The notes: a model not told the origin generated them from the sequence alone. A stretch of 46,057 nucleotides of DNA from Anthropogastromicrobium sp963626545 (GCA_963626545.1 CAVFYJ010000014.1:1-46057), one strand, 5' to 3'; numbered from the stretch's first letter, positions 32,479 to 40,905 are shown. Translations and numbers: made by a program.

Positions 32479-33729
32479 TCACTGCTTTTCGCTCTCTGGC
32501 TCCTGACGACGCAAAATATCCTGCGGTTCGGTCGCGCCATCAAATACAACGTGAAGCATCTGCTTTGGATGTGGTGCGCTCTCCTGCGCATTGCCGTCCT
32601 CATCAAAAATTCCAATTACATTCAACGGAATGTTTCGTCCATCCGGCTTCATCACCTCGATTGTCTCGCCAACGCAAAACTTATTTTTCTGCTCGAACAC
32701 GCTGCGTCCGTTCTCGTCGATTGACTCCACGGTTCCCAGATACGTGTAATTCTTTACATAGGTGTTGCTGTCGTAAATCTGCGCATCATGCGCTGGCTTT
32801 CCATAGAAAAATCCAGTCGTAAACTCGCGATAGGTGCACTTTCCGATCTCTTCCTTGTACCACTCCATGTTGGCCTCGTACTTCTTCGGATCCTCAAAGT
32901 AATCGTCGATTGCCTTGCGGTAGGTGCGCGCCACAGTCGCCACATACAGCGCCGTCTTCATGCGCCCCTCGACCTTTAAGCTGTCGATGCCACAAGCAAT
33001 CAAATCTGGAAGATGCTCGATCATGCACAGATCCTTTGAGTTAAAAATGTAGGTGCCGCGCTCATTCTCATAGACCGGATAATACTCGCCCGGACGTGTC
33101 TCCTCGACGATGGAATACTTCCAGCGGCACGGATGTGTACAGGCACCCTGATTCGCATCGCGTCCAACCATGTAGTTACTGAGAAGGCATCTTCCCGAAT
33201 AGGAAATACACATCGCGCCGTGCACAAAAGTCTCAATCTCAAGATCATCCGGGATGTGTTCGCGAATCTGCTTTAACTCGTACAGAGACAGCTCTCTTGC
33301 GGAAACAACGCGCTTTGCGCCAAGCTGATGCCAGAAATTGTAGGTGCCGTAGTTACAGTTGTTCGCCTGGGTGCTGATGTGAAGCTCCATCTCTGGAAGC
33401 TCCTCTTTTGCGATCATGAAAACACCCGGATCGGAAATGATCAACGCATCCGGTCCGATCTCCTTTAACTCGCGAAAATACGTGCGCACACCATCCAAAT
33501 CGTCGTTGTGTGCCAAAATGTTGGCAGTCACATAGACCTTTACGCCGTGTGCATGGGCAAAGCAAATGCCCTCTGCCATATCCTCTTTGCTGAAATTCTT
33601 TGCCTTTGCCCGAAGACCAAACGCCTCCCCACCGATGTAGACCGCATCTGCCCCGTAGGTGACAGCCGTTTTTAATACATCAAGACTGCTTGCCGGGATC
33701 AAAAGCTCTGGCTTTTTTCTTGCTGCCAT
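32479..33729 (-). CDS. U32 family protein, probable tRNA hydroxylation protein TrhP
   Basis: A 416-residue U32 family member with the signature ETFVHGAMCISYSGRCLLS (166-184) and further cysteines (Cys174, Cys181, Cys197, Cys201) that in relatives hold an Fe-S cluster. The family is labelled collagenase-like peptidase, but TrhP members (YrrN/YrrO in Bacillus) make 5-hydroxyuridine at wobble U34 of tRNAs using prephenate. The gene starts 1 nt after the TrmR-like methyltransferase stop, matching the Bacillus yrrM-yrrN-yrrO order, which supports the tRNA role. GGAGG lies 9 nt from the ATG. Confidence 0.85.
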   Translation of the reverse strand: MAARKKPELLIPASSLDVLKTAVTYGADAVYIGGEAFGLRAKAKNFSKEDMAEGICFAHAHGVKVYVTANILAHNDDLDGVRTYFRELKEIGPDALIISDPGVFMIAKEELPEMELHISTQANNCNYGTYNFWHQLGAKRVVSARELSLYELKQIREHIPDDLEIETFVHGAMCISYSGRCLLSNYMVGRDANQGACTHPCRWKYSIVEETRPGEYYPVYENERGTYIFNSKDLCMIEHLPDLIACGIDSLKVEGRMKTALYVATVARTYRKAIDDYFEDPKKYEANMEWYKEEIGKCTYREFTTGFFYGKPAHDAQIYDSNTYVKNYTYLGTVESIDENGRSVFEQKNKFCVGETIEVMKPDGRNIPLNVIGIFDEDGNAQESAPHPKQMLHVVFDGATEPQDILRRQEPESEKQ

Positions 33730-33730
33730 T

Positions 33731-34387
33731 TCACATTTCCTCCGTGTTTTTCTTCATTGTCAGTGAGACGCCGTCTCCGATCGGAATGACTGATGTGGTA
33801 AGTTCTGGCGTATGTGTTAACATCGTCAAATACTCTCGCATTCTGCTGTGGATCGTGCGGTTGCGTCTCGTCACCGCAAATCTGGACTCCAAAACGTCGC
33901 CGTCCTGAAGTACATTGTCCGAAAACAAAAGTCCATCCGGTGCCAGAAGCCGCAGCACATCCGGAAGGAAATGAATATACTGGCCCTTCGCCGCATCCAT
34001 AAAGATCAAATCATACGGTTTGTCCAGTGTCTTTAAAATTTCGGCTGCATCGCCCTCAAGCAGTGTGATGTCACAGCCTCTTGACGCCCGTGCAAAATTG
34101 CGCTTGGCTTCCTCGATGCGCGGCGGATACTTCTCAATCGTCGTAATTTTCGCATCCTTTGGCATGACCTCACTCATGCGAATTGCAGAATAGCCTACCG
34201 CCGTACCCACCTCGAGGATGGAAAGCGGCCGTTTCAGACGGATTAAAAAGAGCAGAAAACTGGCAGTCTCCGGCCGAATAATCGGCACGTCTCCTGCCAG
34301 CGCGTCTCTTTGGATTTCTTCACTCAGAGCGCTCCCCGGAAGTTCCAGGGAGCGAATATAATCAGTTGCCCGCTCAAAATCAAACAT
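33731..34387 (-). CDS. trmR: Class I SAM O-methyltransferase, probable tRNA 5-hydroxyuridine methyltransferase TrmR
   Basis: This 218-residue member of the YrrM/caffeoyl-CoA O-methyltransferase-like family has the SAM loop EVGTAVGYSAIRM, an acidic ribose-binding TTIEKYPPR, and the metal-site Asp in LIFMDAAKGQY followed by FSDNVLQDG. TrmR turns 5-hydroxyuridine into 5-methoxyuridine at tRNA position 34. The assignment rests on family and on the U32/TrhP gene directly after it; a small-molecule O-methyltransferase cannot be excluded. The start has GGAAGTGGAG, 4 nt after the rnj stop. Confidence 0.82.
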   Translation of the reverse strand: MFDFERATDYIRSLELPGSALSEEIQRDALAGDVPIIRPETASFLLFLIRLKRPLSILEVGTAVGYSAIRMSEVMPKDAKITTIEKYPPRIEEAKRNFARASRGCDITLLEGDAAEILKTLDKPYDLIFMDAAKGQYIHFLPDVLRLLAPDGLLFSDNVLQDGDVLESRFAVTRRNRTIHSRMREYLTMLTHTPELTTSVIPIGDGVSLTMKKNTEEM

Positions 34388-34391
34388 TGAA

Positions 34392-36056
34392 TTACTCCAC
34401 TTCCATGATGATCGGAAGGATCATCGGACTGCGCTTCATCTTCTTCCACAGATAGTTGCTTAAGCTGTCACGAATCTCATTCTTGATCTTGGACCAGTCG
34501 GAAATCTTGTGATCCAGACAATCAAATACTGCATCCTCTACGACCTGCTGAGCCTCGATCATCAGATTCTCAGACTCACGGATATAGACAAAGCCTCTCG
34601 ATACGATGTCCGGTCCTGCAAGAAGGTTATTGGTGTAGCGCTCCAGTGTCAGAACGACGATAATGATACCATCCTGTGACAAATTCTGGCGATCACGCAA
34701 AACGATGTTTCCAACGTCGCCGACACCAAGTCCATCTACGAGGATGCCGCCGTGTGTTACCTGTCCGGTAACAAGCGCACTCTCCTCACTAAGCTCCAGC
34801 ACATCACCAGACTGAATCATGAAAATGTTGTCCTTCGGGATACCGAGGGATTCTGCAATCTCAGCCTGTGCCTTTCTGTGACGGAACTCACCGTGAATCG
34901 GGATGGAATACTTCGGGCGAACCAGTGAGTACATTAACTTGATCTCCTCCTGGCACGCATGACCAGATACGTGAGTATCCTGATAGATAACCTCTGCACC
35001 CAACATGGACAGCTCGTTGATGACCTTCGATACGGACTTCTCATTTCCCGGAATTGGGTTTGAAGAGAAGACAACCAGATCGCCTGGGCAGATGCTGACC
35101 TTTCTGTGGATCGCTGCTGCCATACGGGACAATGCTGCCATAGACTCACCCTGGCTGCCGGTCGTGATGATAACGGTCTTTTCCGGCGGATAGTTGCGAA
35201 GCAGCTCGATGTCGATCAGGGTTCCCTCTGGAATGTTGATATAGCCAAGCTCGCTTGCCTTTCCAATAACATTGACCATGCTTCGTCCCTCTACAACAAC
35301 CTTACGATCGTTCTTGTAGGCAGTATTGATGATCTGCTGTACACGGTCTACATTTGATGCGAATGTGGCAACGATAATTCTCTGATTTTTGTGTTCAGAA
35401 AAGATCGTGTCAAACGTGTGACCTACGGTGCGCTCCGATGCAGTAAAGCCTGGGCGCAGTGCATTGGTACTCTCACACAGGAGTGCTAACACACCCTTCT
35501 TACCCAGCTCGGCAAAGCGCTGTAAATCGGCCATATCGCCAAATACTGGTGTGTAGTCGATCTTAAAGTCTCCGGTGTGGATAATGGTTCCTGCCGGTGA
35601 AGTGATCGCAAGCGCTGCTGCGTCAACGATACTATGGTTGGTGCGGATAAACTCAACACGAAAATCGCCTGCACTGATCGTCTGGCCGTACTTTACCACC
35701 TTTCTCTTTACGCTCTTTGTGATGCCGTGCTCCTCAAGCTTTCCCTCGATGATTCCAAGGGTCAACTTTGTTCCATACAGCGGAACGTTGATCTCCTTAA
35801 AGAAAAACGGCAATGCGCCGATGTGGTCCTCATGACCGTGGGTGATAAATACACCCTTTACCTTGTGAATGTTCTGCTTCAGATACGTGATATCCGGAAT
35901 GACCATATCAATACCCAGCATCTCATCTCCTGGGAATGACATACCGCAGTCTACTACGATGATGCTCTCTCCATACTCAAACACCGTCATATTCATTCCG
36001 ATTTGCTCAAGACCTCCTAACGGTATGACCTTGACACTTGTTTCAACTGTACTCAA
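34392..36056 (-). CDS. rnj: Ribonuclease J
   Basis: This 554-residue metallo-beta-lactamase/beta-CASP nuclease has the zinc motif THGHEDHIG (His73, His75, Asp77, His78), then HTGDFKIDYTP, the beta-CASP region with TTGSQGE and HVSGHA, and a C-terminal domain. RNase J is a 5'-3' exonuclease and endonuclease central to mRNA decay and rRNA maturation. The start codon is TTG, at 36056, with a near-perfect AGGAGG six bases upstream; no nearby ATG fits. A 147-bp leader separates it from the DUF1292 gene and holds an inverted pair ATGAAACA/TGTTTCAT. Confidence 0.93.
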   Translation of the reverse strand: MSTVETSVKVIPLGGLEQIGMNMTVFEYGESIIVVDCGMSFPGDEMLGIDMVIPDITYLKQNIHKVKGVFITHGHEDHIGALPFFFKEINVPLYGTKLTLGIIEGKLEEHGITKSVKRKVVKYGQTISAGDFRVEFIRTNHSIVDAAALAITSPAGTIIHTGDFKIDYTPVFGDMADLQRFAELGKKGVLALLCESTNALRPGFTASERTVGHTFDTIFSEHKNQRIIVATFASNVDRVQQIINTAYKNDRKVVVEGRSMVNVIGKASELGYINIPEGTLIDIELLRNYPPEKTVIITTGSQGESMAALSRMAAAIHRKVSICPGDLVVFSSNPIPGNEKSVSKVINELSMLGAEVIYQDTHVSGHACQEEIKLMYSLVRPKYSIPIHGEFRHRKAQAEIAESLGIPKDNIFMIQSGDVLELSEESALVTGQVTHGGILVDGLGVGDVGNIVLRDRQNLSQDGIIIVVLTLERYTNNLLAGPDIVSRGFVYIRESENLMIEAQQVVEDAVFDCLDHKISDWSKIKNEIRDSLSNYLWKKMKRSPMILPIIMEVE

Positions 36057-36203
36057 ACCTTACCTCCTTTTCCCTGTTCATTTATGAAACAGCTCTTTCT
36101 TCTGTCGTAACTTCTCTGTCCAATGTTTCATCATAATAACGATTGTGGAGTCTTCATTCACTCGCCACCACTAAACGTCCAGATTCCATCTTTTTACGCG
36201 ATG

Positions 36204-36467
36204 TTATTCAATGGTGATATCTTCATCGGAAAGGAGTTCTTCAAATACTTTCGAAACAGCGTCAAGCTCGGTCTCGTCCTCAACCAGCTCATAAACGGCA
36301 TCCGGATCCTCTGGGCGTGAAGTGTCCTTTAAAATCAGGCACTCTGCGTCCTCATCATCCGAATCTGCCACCAGCAGATAATCGTTTCCGCCAAGTCTTG
36401 TCTCCTCAATCACATAGAACTCTGCTTCTGTTCCATCGTCTGCTGTCAAAATGATCTTATCTTCCAT
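36204..36467 (-). CDS. DUF1292 domain protein (YrzB-like)
   Basis: A highly acidic 87-residue protein (TADDGTEAEFYVIEET, then DSDDEDAECLILK) of the DUF1292 family, function unknown. It occupies the conserved Firmicutes position right after ireB and ruvX. GGAGAAGG precedes the ATG. The beta-strand pattern suggests a small single-domain fold. Confidence 0.88.
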   Translation of the reverse strand: MEDKIILTADDGTEAEFYVIEETRLGGNDYLLVADSDDEDAECLILKDTSRPEDPDAVYELVEDETELDAVSKVFEELLSDEDITIE

Positions 36468-36523
36468 TCGCCTTCTCCAGTCTTTTTCCCTAGTCTGCTG
36501 TGTTATTCATAACTTCCAGGTTT

Positions 36524-37012
36524 TTAATTTTTATTAATTTTATTTATTTGCTGTGCTTCCGTATCTGACTCGGTCTCGGCAACTGCCTGATTCTTCTTAG
36601 AATTTTCCATATAATCCTGCAAAATCAGTCCCGCCGCTACCTGATCGATCACGGTTTTTCTTTTTTCCTTCGGCATACCGCACTCCTGCAAAATCTCATC
36701 GGCTGCAACTGTTGTCAGCCGCTCATCCTGCATGATAACCTCAAGCCCGGTTCTGCGCTCCAGCATTGCTTTAAACGCAAGCGCCAGCTCTGCTCGCTCT
36801 CCTGCTGTTCCGTCCATGTTGACGGGAAGTCCTAAAATGATCTTCTCGATCTGGTACTCCTTTGCCAGCTCCTCAATGCGTGCAAGTGTGCGCCGCAGTT
36901 TATTCTCCTCTTTTCTTGTAATGGTTTCTAACGGCTGGGCAGTATACCCCAACGGGTCACTGACTGCCACTCCCACTGTCTTGGAACCATAGTCGAGTCC
37001 TAGTAATCTCAC
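36524..37012 (-). CDS. ruvX: RuvX/YqgF family putative Holliday junction resolvase
   Basis: This 162-residue RNase H-fold protein has the metal-binding Asp in LLGLDYGSKTVGVAVSD, then LGLPVNMDG and the second acidic site in MQDERLTT, and DQVAAGLILQDYM. The family has been proposed to resolve Holliday junctions and to take part in 16S rRNA 5' maturation. The start is GTG at 37012 with a weak purine-rich site. The last 20 residues are a low-complexity tail. A nested hairpin (37048-37097) lies between ireB and this gene. Confidence 0.9.
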   Translation of the reverse strand: MRLLGLDYGSKTVGVAVSDPLGYTAQPLETITRKEENKLRRTLARIEELAKEYQIEKIILGLPVNMDGTAGERAELALAFKAMLERRTGLEVIMQDERLTTVAADEILQECGMPKEKRKTVIDQVAAGLILQDYMENSKKNQAVAETESDTEAQQINKINKN

Positions 37013-37047
37013 TTTTTCTCTCTGCCTTTTCTATGAATGCAGTGTTG

Positions 37048-37097
37048 TCAGCGTTGAAAGAGATCTCGTCGAAAAGAATCTCTCTCACGGACGCTGA
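37048..37097 (-). other. Intercistronic hairpin between ireB and ruvX
   Basis: TCAGCGT (37048-37054) and ACGCTGA (37091-37097) are exact complements, and an inner AGATCTC/GAGAGAT-type pair extends the stem. No T run follows, so it looks like an RNA processing or stability element rather than a terminator. Confidence 0.4.
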
Positions 37098-37112
37098 AAC
37101 TGCTGCGATCAA

Positions 37113-37376
37113 TCAGTCCTTGCACTTGGTTTCTACATAGTTTCTCATCAGTTCTTCGAGAATCTCGTCTCGTTCAACCTTCATGATGAGGCTTCTTGCA
37201 TTGTTGTGGCTGGTAATATAGGTGGGGTCTCCAGACATGATATATCCAACAATCTGGTTGACCGGATTGTACCCCCTCTCCACCAGCGCCTGATATACTC
37301 TCAGAATGACTTCTGAGACTGAAATTCGCTTTGTCTGATTGACATCGATAAATTGAGTATTTTTTAAATCTGCCAT
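37113..37376 (-). CDS. ireB: IreB family regulatory phosphoprotein
   Basis: An 87-residue protein with the conserved VILRVYQALVERGYNPVNQI and GYIMSGDPTYITSHNNAR segments. IreB in Enterococcus is a substrate of the PASTA kinase IreK and restrains cephalosporin resistance; phosphorylation there is on N-terminal threonines. Here Thr7 is kept but residue 4 is Leu. It is the first gene of the operon that runs to recO. AGGAAGGG lies upstream of the ATG and the promoter is at 37421-37449. Confidence 0.93.
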   Translation of the reverse strand: MADLKNTQFIDVNQTKRISVSEVILRVYQALVERGYNPVNQIVGYIMSGDPTYITSHNNARSLIMKVERDEILEELMRNYVETKCKD

Positions 37377-37420
37377 TGATTCACGCCCTTCCTACAGTCC
37401 AAAACCTGCTAAACAATAAT

Positions 37421-37449
37421 ATTGTAATACATTTCGCCTCTTTCGGCAA
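37421..37449 (-). promoter_or_regulatory. Promoter for the ireB-to-recO operon
   Basis: On the minus strand, TTGCCG (37449-37444), a 17-nt spacer and TACAAT (37426-37421), with a leader of about 40 nt. No equally good promoter was seen further down the operon. Confidence 0.65.
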
Positions 37450-37567
37450 GTCTTTTTTTATTCATCAGTTCAGGATGATGTTACCCGGTAATTTTTGAAG
37501 GCGGCTCGGCGATTCAGGTTACGATAATCGCCCATAAAAGAACCATAAAAGAACTGGTAAACTATTT

Positions 37568-38874
37568 TTATACTTGTCTTGCCTCCATTATATCCGCGGT
37601 CAGTTCACCCTCGATGACCACGTCAATGATCGTATTGTCCGGCGCATCCGTCTTTACTACACATTTTATGTACTCTGGCGTATGGCCGACCATATAGGAG
37701 ATGCCATTTATTTCTTGGCGTTCCTCCAATAATACCTTGACCTTCTTTCCGGTCCACTGTGCGCGAAAATCCTTCGTCATTTTCGCCTCAAGCTCGGAAA
37801 GAATACTGCTTCGCTGTGCCTTTTTCTCATCCGGCACCTGATTTTCCATCTTGTCCGCTCTGGTTCCTTTTCTTCTGGAGTAGCGGAAAATATGCATCTC
37901 ATAAAGTGATCTTTTTCAAGAAACTGTCTGGTTTCCTCAAATTCTTCTTCTGTCTCACCCGGGAAACCTACGATTACGTCTGTTGTGATCGCCGGATGCT
38001 CAAAGTTTTCCCGAAGAAGCTGGCACTTTTCATAGTATTCCTCCGGTGTATAATGTCTATTCATACGCTTTAAGGTTGCCTCACATCCACTCTGCAAAGA
38101 TAAATGGAAATGTGGACATACCTTGTGAAGCTTCTTTAAGCGTCCAACAAATTCCTCGGTGATGATGCGCGGCTCGAGAGAGCCAAGGCGGATGCGATTG
38201 ATGCCCTCGATCGGATGGATGGCTTCGATCAGTTCAATTAAATGACTCTCTCCATCAATTTCCCTTCCATATGAGCTTAAATGAATCCCCGTCAGGACAA
38301 CCTCCTGAATGCCTGCCTCTGCCAGACGCTTGATTTCCGATATTACGTTTTCCATACGGCGGCTGCGCACGCGACCTCTCGCATACGGAATGATGCAATA
38401 ACTGCAGAACTGATTGCAGCCATCCTGTACCTTTACAAAGGCTCTCGTATGCTCCAATACGGTGCTGACCTCAAGCTCCTCATACTGTTCCTTCTCTACA
38501 TCTGCAAGCACCTCATCAAAGGTTCTTCCCTCAAAATAAGCATCAAGAGCAGAAACAATCTGGCGCTTCTGATTGTTTCCAAGCACGAGATCCACAGCCT
38601 CGTCTGCCTTTGCCTCTTCCTCACTTACCTGTACATAGCAGCCCGTCGCTACCACAACAGCCTCAGGATTTAGCTTCTTTGCGCGGTGCAGCATCTGTCT
38701 TGATTTGCGCTCCGCAATGTTTGTAACCGAACAGGTATTGACAACATAAACATCTGCCTGTTCGTTAAACGGTACAATGTCGTAGCCTGCTGTCTGCAGC
38801 AGCTCTTCCATTGCTTCCGTCTCATATGCATTGACCTTGCAGCCCAGTGTGTGAAATGCTGCCCGTCTTCCCAT
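37568..38874 (-). pseudogene. mtaB: MtaB-type tRNA methylthiotransferase, interrupted by a frameshift
   Basis: This radical SAM methylthiotransferase converts t6A to ms2t6A at tRNA position 37. The N-terminal frame (38874 to 37777) has the first-cluster cysteines in HTLGCKVN, NTCSV and ATGCYV (Cys12, Cys48, Cys79) and the radical SAM CNQFCSYC (153-160). Near 37903-37905 the expected FYEMHIFRYSRRKGTRA continues only in the -1 frame, which runs to 37568 and carries the TRAM-like tail. One extra T in the TTT (minus strand) would restore a normal protein of about 434 residues. Either this allele is broken or one base is missing from the sequence. AAAGGA is the ribosome site. Confidence 0.85.
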
Positions 38875-38900
38875 ATTTTTATTTTTCCTTTCTGTCGAGT

Positions 38901-39073
38901 GTTACTATTACAGTTCACGCGTCCTGCTAGATCTGGATAAATCTCATGCTTGCATGAAGATTTGACAGATCAACAGGACGAAGTGAACGCCTGTTAATGA
39001 ACAAAACACAGCTGCGAAGCAGCGACGCACGGAACGTGCGGTTTTGCGAATAGGCGTTCCGTGAACAGTAACA
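38901..39073. repeat. Large palindromic intergenic element (copy A)
   Basis: The left half (about 38914-38989) is one long imperfect hairpin: GTTCACGCGTCCTG...ATCTCATGC, a TT loop, then GCATGAAGAT...CAGGACGAAGTGAAC. The right half has smaller hairpins (GCTGCGAAGCAGC; CGCACGGAACGTGCG) and ends in a 39-bp stretch (39033-39071) that recurs with four changes at 39561-39599. GTTACT and AGTAAC bound the whole. It fills most of the 363-bp gap between mtaB and the HPr-like gene; no gene is seen there. Confidence 0.65.
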
Positions 39074-39092
39074 AAATTCTGTGAAATAAACC

Positions 39093-39121
39093 TTGACTTT
39101 TCGCTCCCGAACAAGTAGTAT
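39093..39121 (+). promoter_or_regulatory. Promoter for the HPr-like gene
   Basis: TTGACT (39093-39098), a 17-nt spacer and TAGTAT (39116-39121), about 110 bp before the start codon. Confidence 0.6.
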
Positions 39122-39237
39122 AAAACTAAAGAAATGTGTTTGTTGTTATGATATATTTTGTTCTTGAAAACAGTAAATCTATCTCAAACAAACGCATTAA
39201 AAACTCATAAGCATCATCTTCACAGGAGGGAATTATC

Positions 39238-39471
39238 ATGGTTACAGTAAAAATTTGTTTAAATTCTATCGACAAGGTTAAGTCTTTTGTAAATGACCTG
39301 ACCAAGTTTGATTCTGATTTTGACCTGGTATCCGGAAGATACGTTATCGACGCAAAATCCATCATGGGTATCTTCTCTCTGGATCTTTCCAAGCCGATCG
39401 ACTTAAACATCCATGAAGAAAAGAATCTTGACGACGTTATGAAGGTTCTGGAACCATACATCATCAAGTAA
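39238..39471 (+). CDS. HPr-family protein without the active-site His (Crh-like)
   Basis: A 77-residue protein with an HPr-like length and pattern. The phosphorylatable His of HPr (in the usual GLHARPA near residue 15) is absent: that region reads LNSIDKVKSFVND. The regulatory serine motif is kept in DAKSIMGIFSLDL (Ser41, matching Ser46 of HPr). It therefore cannot carry phosphate for the PTS but could be a target of HPr kinase, as Crh is in Bacillus. No PTS or hprK gene is near. It is monocistronic with AGGAGGG, its own promoter and its own terminator. Confidence 0.8.
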   Translation: MVTVKICLNSIDKVKSFVNDLTKFDSDFDLVSGRYVIDAKSIMGIFSLDLSKPIDLNIHEEKNLDDVMKVLEPYIIK

Positions 39472-39514
39472 TTCTTTCAAATCAAATTCAGAGATTATTT
39501 TATCTGACCGAGCA

Positions 39515-39544
39515 GGGCATCACATCCGTGATGCCCATTTTTTT
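39515..39544 (+). terminator. Intrinsic terminator of the HPr-like gene
   Basis: GGGCATCAC and GTGATGCCC form a perfect 9-bp stem with an ATCC loop, followed by A and seven Ts. Confidence 0.93.
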
Positions 39545-39546
39545 GC

Positions 39547-39598
39547 TACAGTTCACACAAAACGTGCGGTTTTGCGAATGGGCGTCCTGTGAACTGTA
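39547..39598. repeat. Palindromic intergenic element (copy B)
   Basis: A 52-bp unit with perfect 11-bp inverted ends (TACAGTTCACA and TGTGAACTGTA). Its interior AACGTGCGGTTTTGCGAAT matches the right end of the element at 38901-39073. It sits exactly between the HPr-like terminator and the thiI stop codon. Confidence 0.7.
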
Positions 39599-39601
39599 AT
39601 A

Positions 39602-40789
39602 TCAGGCCTTACACCAGATAACCTCTGCAGTATTGATGGCCTCTTCTACCATCGCATCAATCTTTTCTTCAAGCTTCTTCTCAGAGTTGCGAATTACCTT
39701 TACATTTGGCTTTGTAACCGGATGCTTTGCCACAAAAATGGTACAGCAGTCCTCATACGGCTGAATGGAAGTCTCAAAGGTATCAATCTTTTCTGCGACA
39801 TCAACGATTTCCTGCTTATCAAAACCGATTACTGGGCGATAAACCGGAAGGGTACAAACCTCATTTGTTGCCATCAGACTCTGCATGGTCTGGGATGCTA
39901 CCTGTCCGATGCTCTCACCAGTGATCAGACCGTGGCAGCCCTCTTTGATTGCGATACGTTCCGCGATACGCATCATATAGCGGCGCATGATAATGGTCAG
40001 CTCCTCATGCGGGCATGCATCGTAAATATAGAGCTGAATGTCGGTAAAGTTGATGACATGCAGCTTGATTGGTGTCGCATACTTCGACACAAGCTTTGCC
40101 AAATCAACAACCTTCTGCTTTGCTCTCTCGCTGGTGTATGGCGGTGCATGGAAATAAACAGCCTCAATGGTAACGCCTCTCTTTGCGATCATATAGCCCG
40201 CTACCGGAGAGTCGATTCCGCCAGACAAAAGTAACATTGCCTTTCCTGCTGTGCCGACCGGCATACCGCCTGCACCTGGGATGGATACGGAATATACGTT
40301 GATGCAGGTATCACGAATTTCAACAGAAAGCAGTACCTGTGGATTGTGAACATCAACGCGCACGTTCTCGTATGCGTTTAAAATCGCCTCACCAAGATCG
40401 GCATTTAACTGCTGGGAATCCTTCGGATAATTTTTTCTCGCACGGCGGCTGTGTACCTTAAAGGTATAATTGGCCTGCGGATATACATTTCCCATGTACT
40501 CGACAACCTGCTCTGCAAGCTTGTCATAGCCCTCATCTGCAAGCTGAACAACCGGGCAAATCCATACGATACCAAACACATGCTTTAACGCATCGACTGC
40601 CTCATCAAAATCATACTCGCTGAGCGCCTGCACGTAGATACGGCCAGACTCCTTCTTTACCTCAAATTCCCCCTCAACACGCTCCATTGCCAGACGGATA
40701 TGCTTTACAAGCGCATCTTCAAACAGGTAACGGTTCTTTCCCTTTATGCCGATCTCGGCATACTTTATCAAAAATGCATGATATTTCAT
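39602..40789 (-). CDS. thiI: tRNA 4-thiouridine synthetase ThiI
   Basis: This 395-residue protein has an N-terminal ferredoxin-like and THUMP region (about 1-170) and a PP-loop ATPase with LLLSGGIDSPVAGY (about 187-200), then TGESIGQVASQ and YEDCCTIFVAKHP near the C-terminus. It makes 4-thiouridine at tRNA position 8 and may feed sulfur to thiamine. It lacks the rhodanese domain of the E. coli enzyme, as is normal in Gram-positives, and so depends on a dedicated cysteine desulfurase, encoded directly upstream (40953-42131). The 163-bp gap between them holds two 15-bp repeats and a 21-bp palindrome. Confidence 0.94.
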   Translation of the reverse strand: MKYHAFLIKYAEIGIKGKNRYLFEDALVKHIRLAMERVEGEFEVKKESGRIYVQALSEYDFDEAVDALKHVFGIVWICPVVQLADEGYDKLAEQVVEYMGNVYPQANYTFKVHSRRARKNYPKDSQQLNADLGEAILNAYENVRVDVHNPQVLLSVEIRDTCINVYSVSIPGAGGMPVGTAGKAMLLLSGGIDSPVAGYMIAKRGVTIEAVYFHAPPYTSERAKQKVVDLAKLVSKYATPIKLHVINFTDIQLYIYDACPHEELTIIMRRYMMRIAERIAIKEGCHGLITGESIGQVASQTMQSLMATNEVCTLPVYRPVIGFDKQEIVDVAEKIDTFETSIQPYEDCCTIFVAKHPVTKPNVKVIRNSEKKLEEKIDAMVEEAINTAEVIWCKA

Positions 40790-40839
40790 GTTTCTTTTTT
40801 CCTCACAATTCTATGTTCATGGATCGGGTTAAAAATTTT

Positions 40840-40905
40840 GTTTTCTATTTCATTGTTTTCTATTTCATTCTTTCCATATAAACGATAAACTTATCATAAG
40901 TTTAT
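40840..40905. repeat. 15-bp direct repeat and 21-bp palindrome between nifS and thiI
   Basis: GTTTTCTATTTCATT occurs twice in a row (40840-40869). ATAAACTTAT-C-ATAAGTTTAT (40885-40905) is a perfect palindrome around one base and could be an operator or a small processing hairpin. Function unknown. Confidence 0.6.

Noticed and set aside
37900..37925. Programmed -1 frameshift in mtaB
   Set aside because: An A5 run is present, but the frame does not give a canonical X-XXY-YYZ heptamer and no stimulatory structure is evident; a one-base indel is simpler.
38901..39073. Integron attC site
   Set aside because: The long hairpin is suggestive, but R-box GTTRRRY/RYYYAAC cores in the right places and an integrase are lacking.
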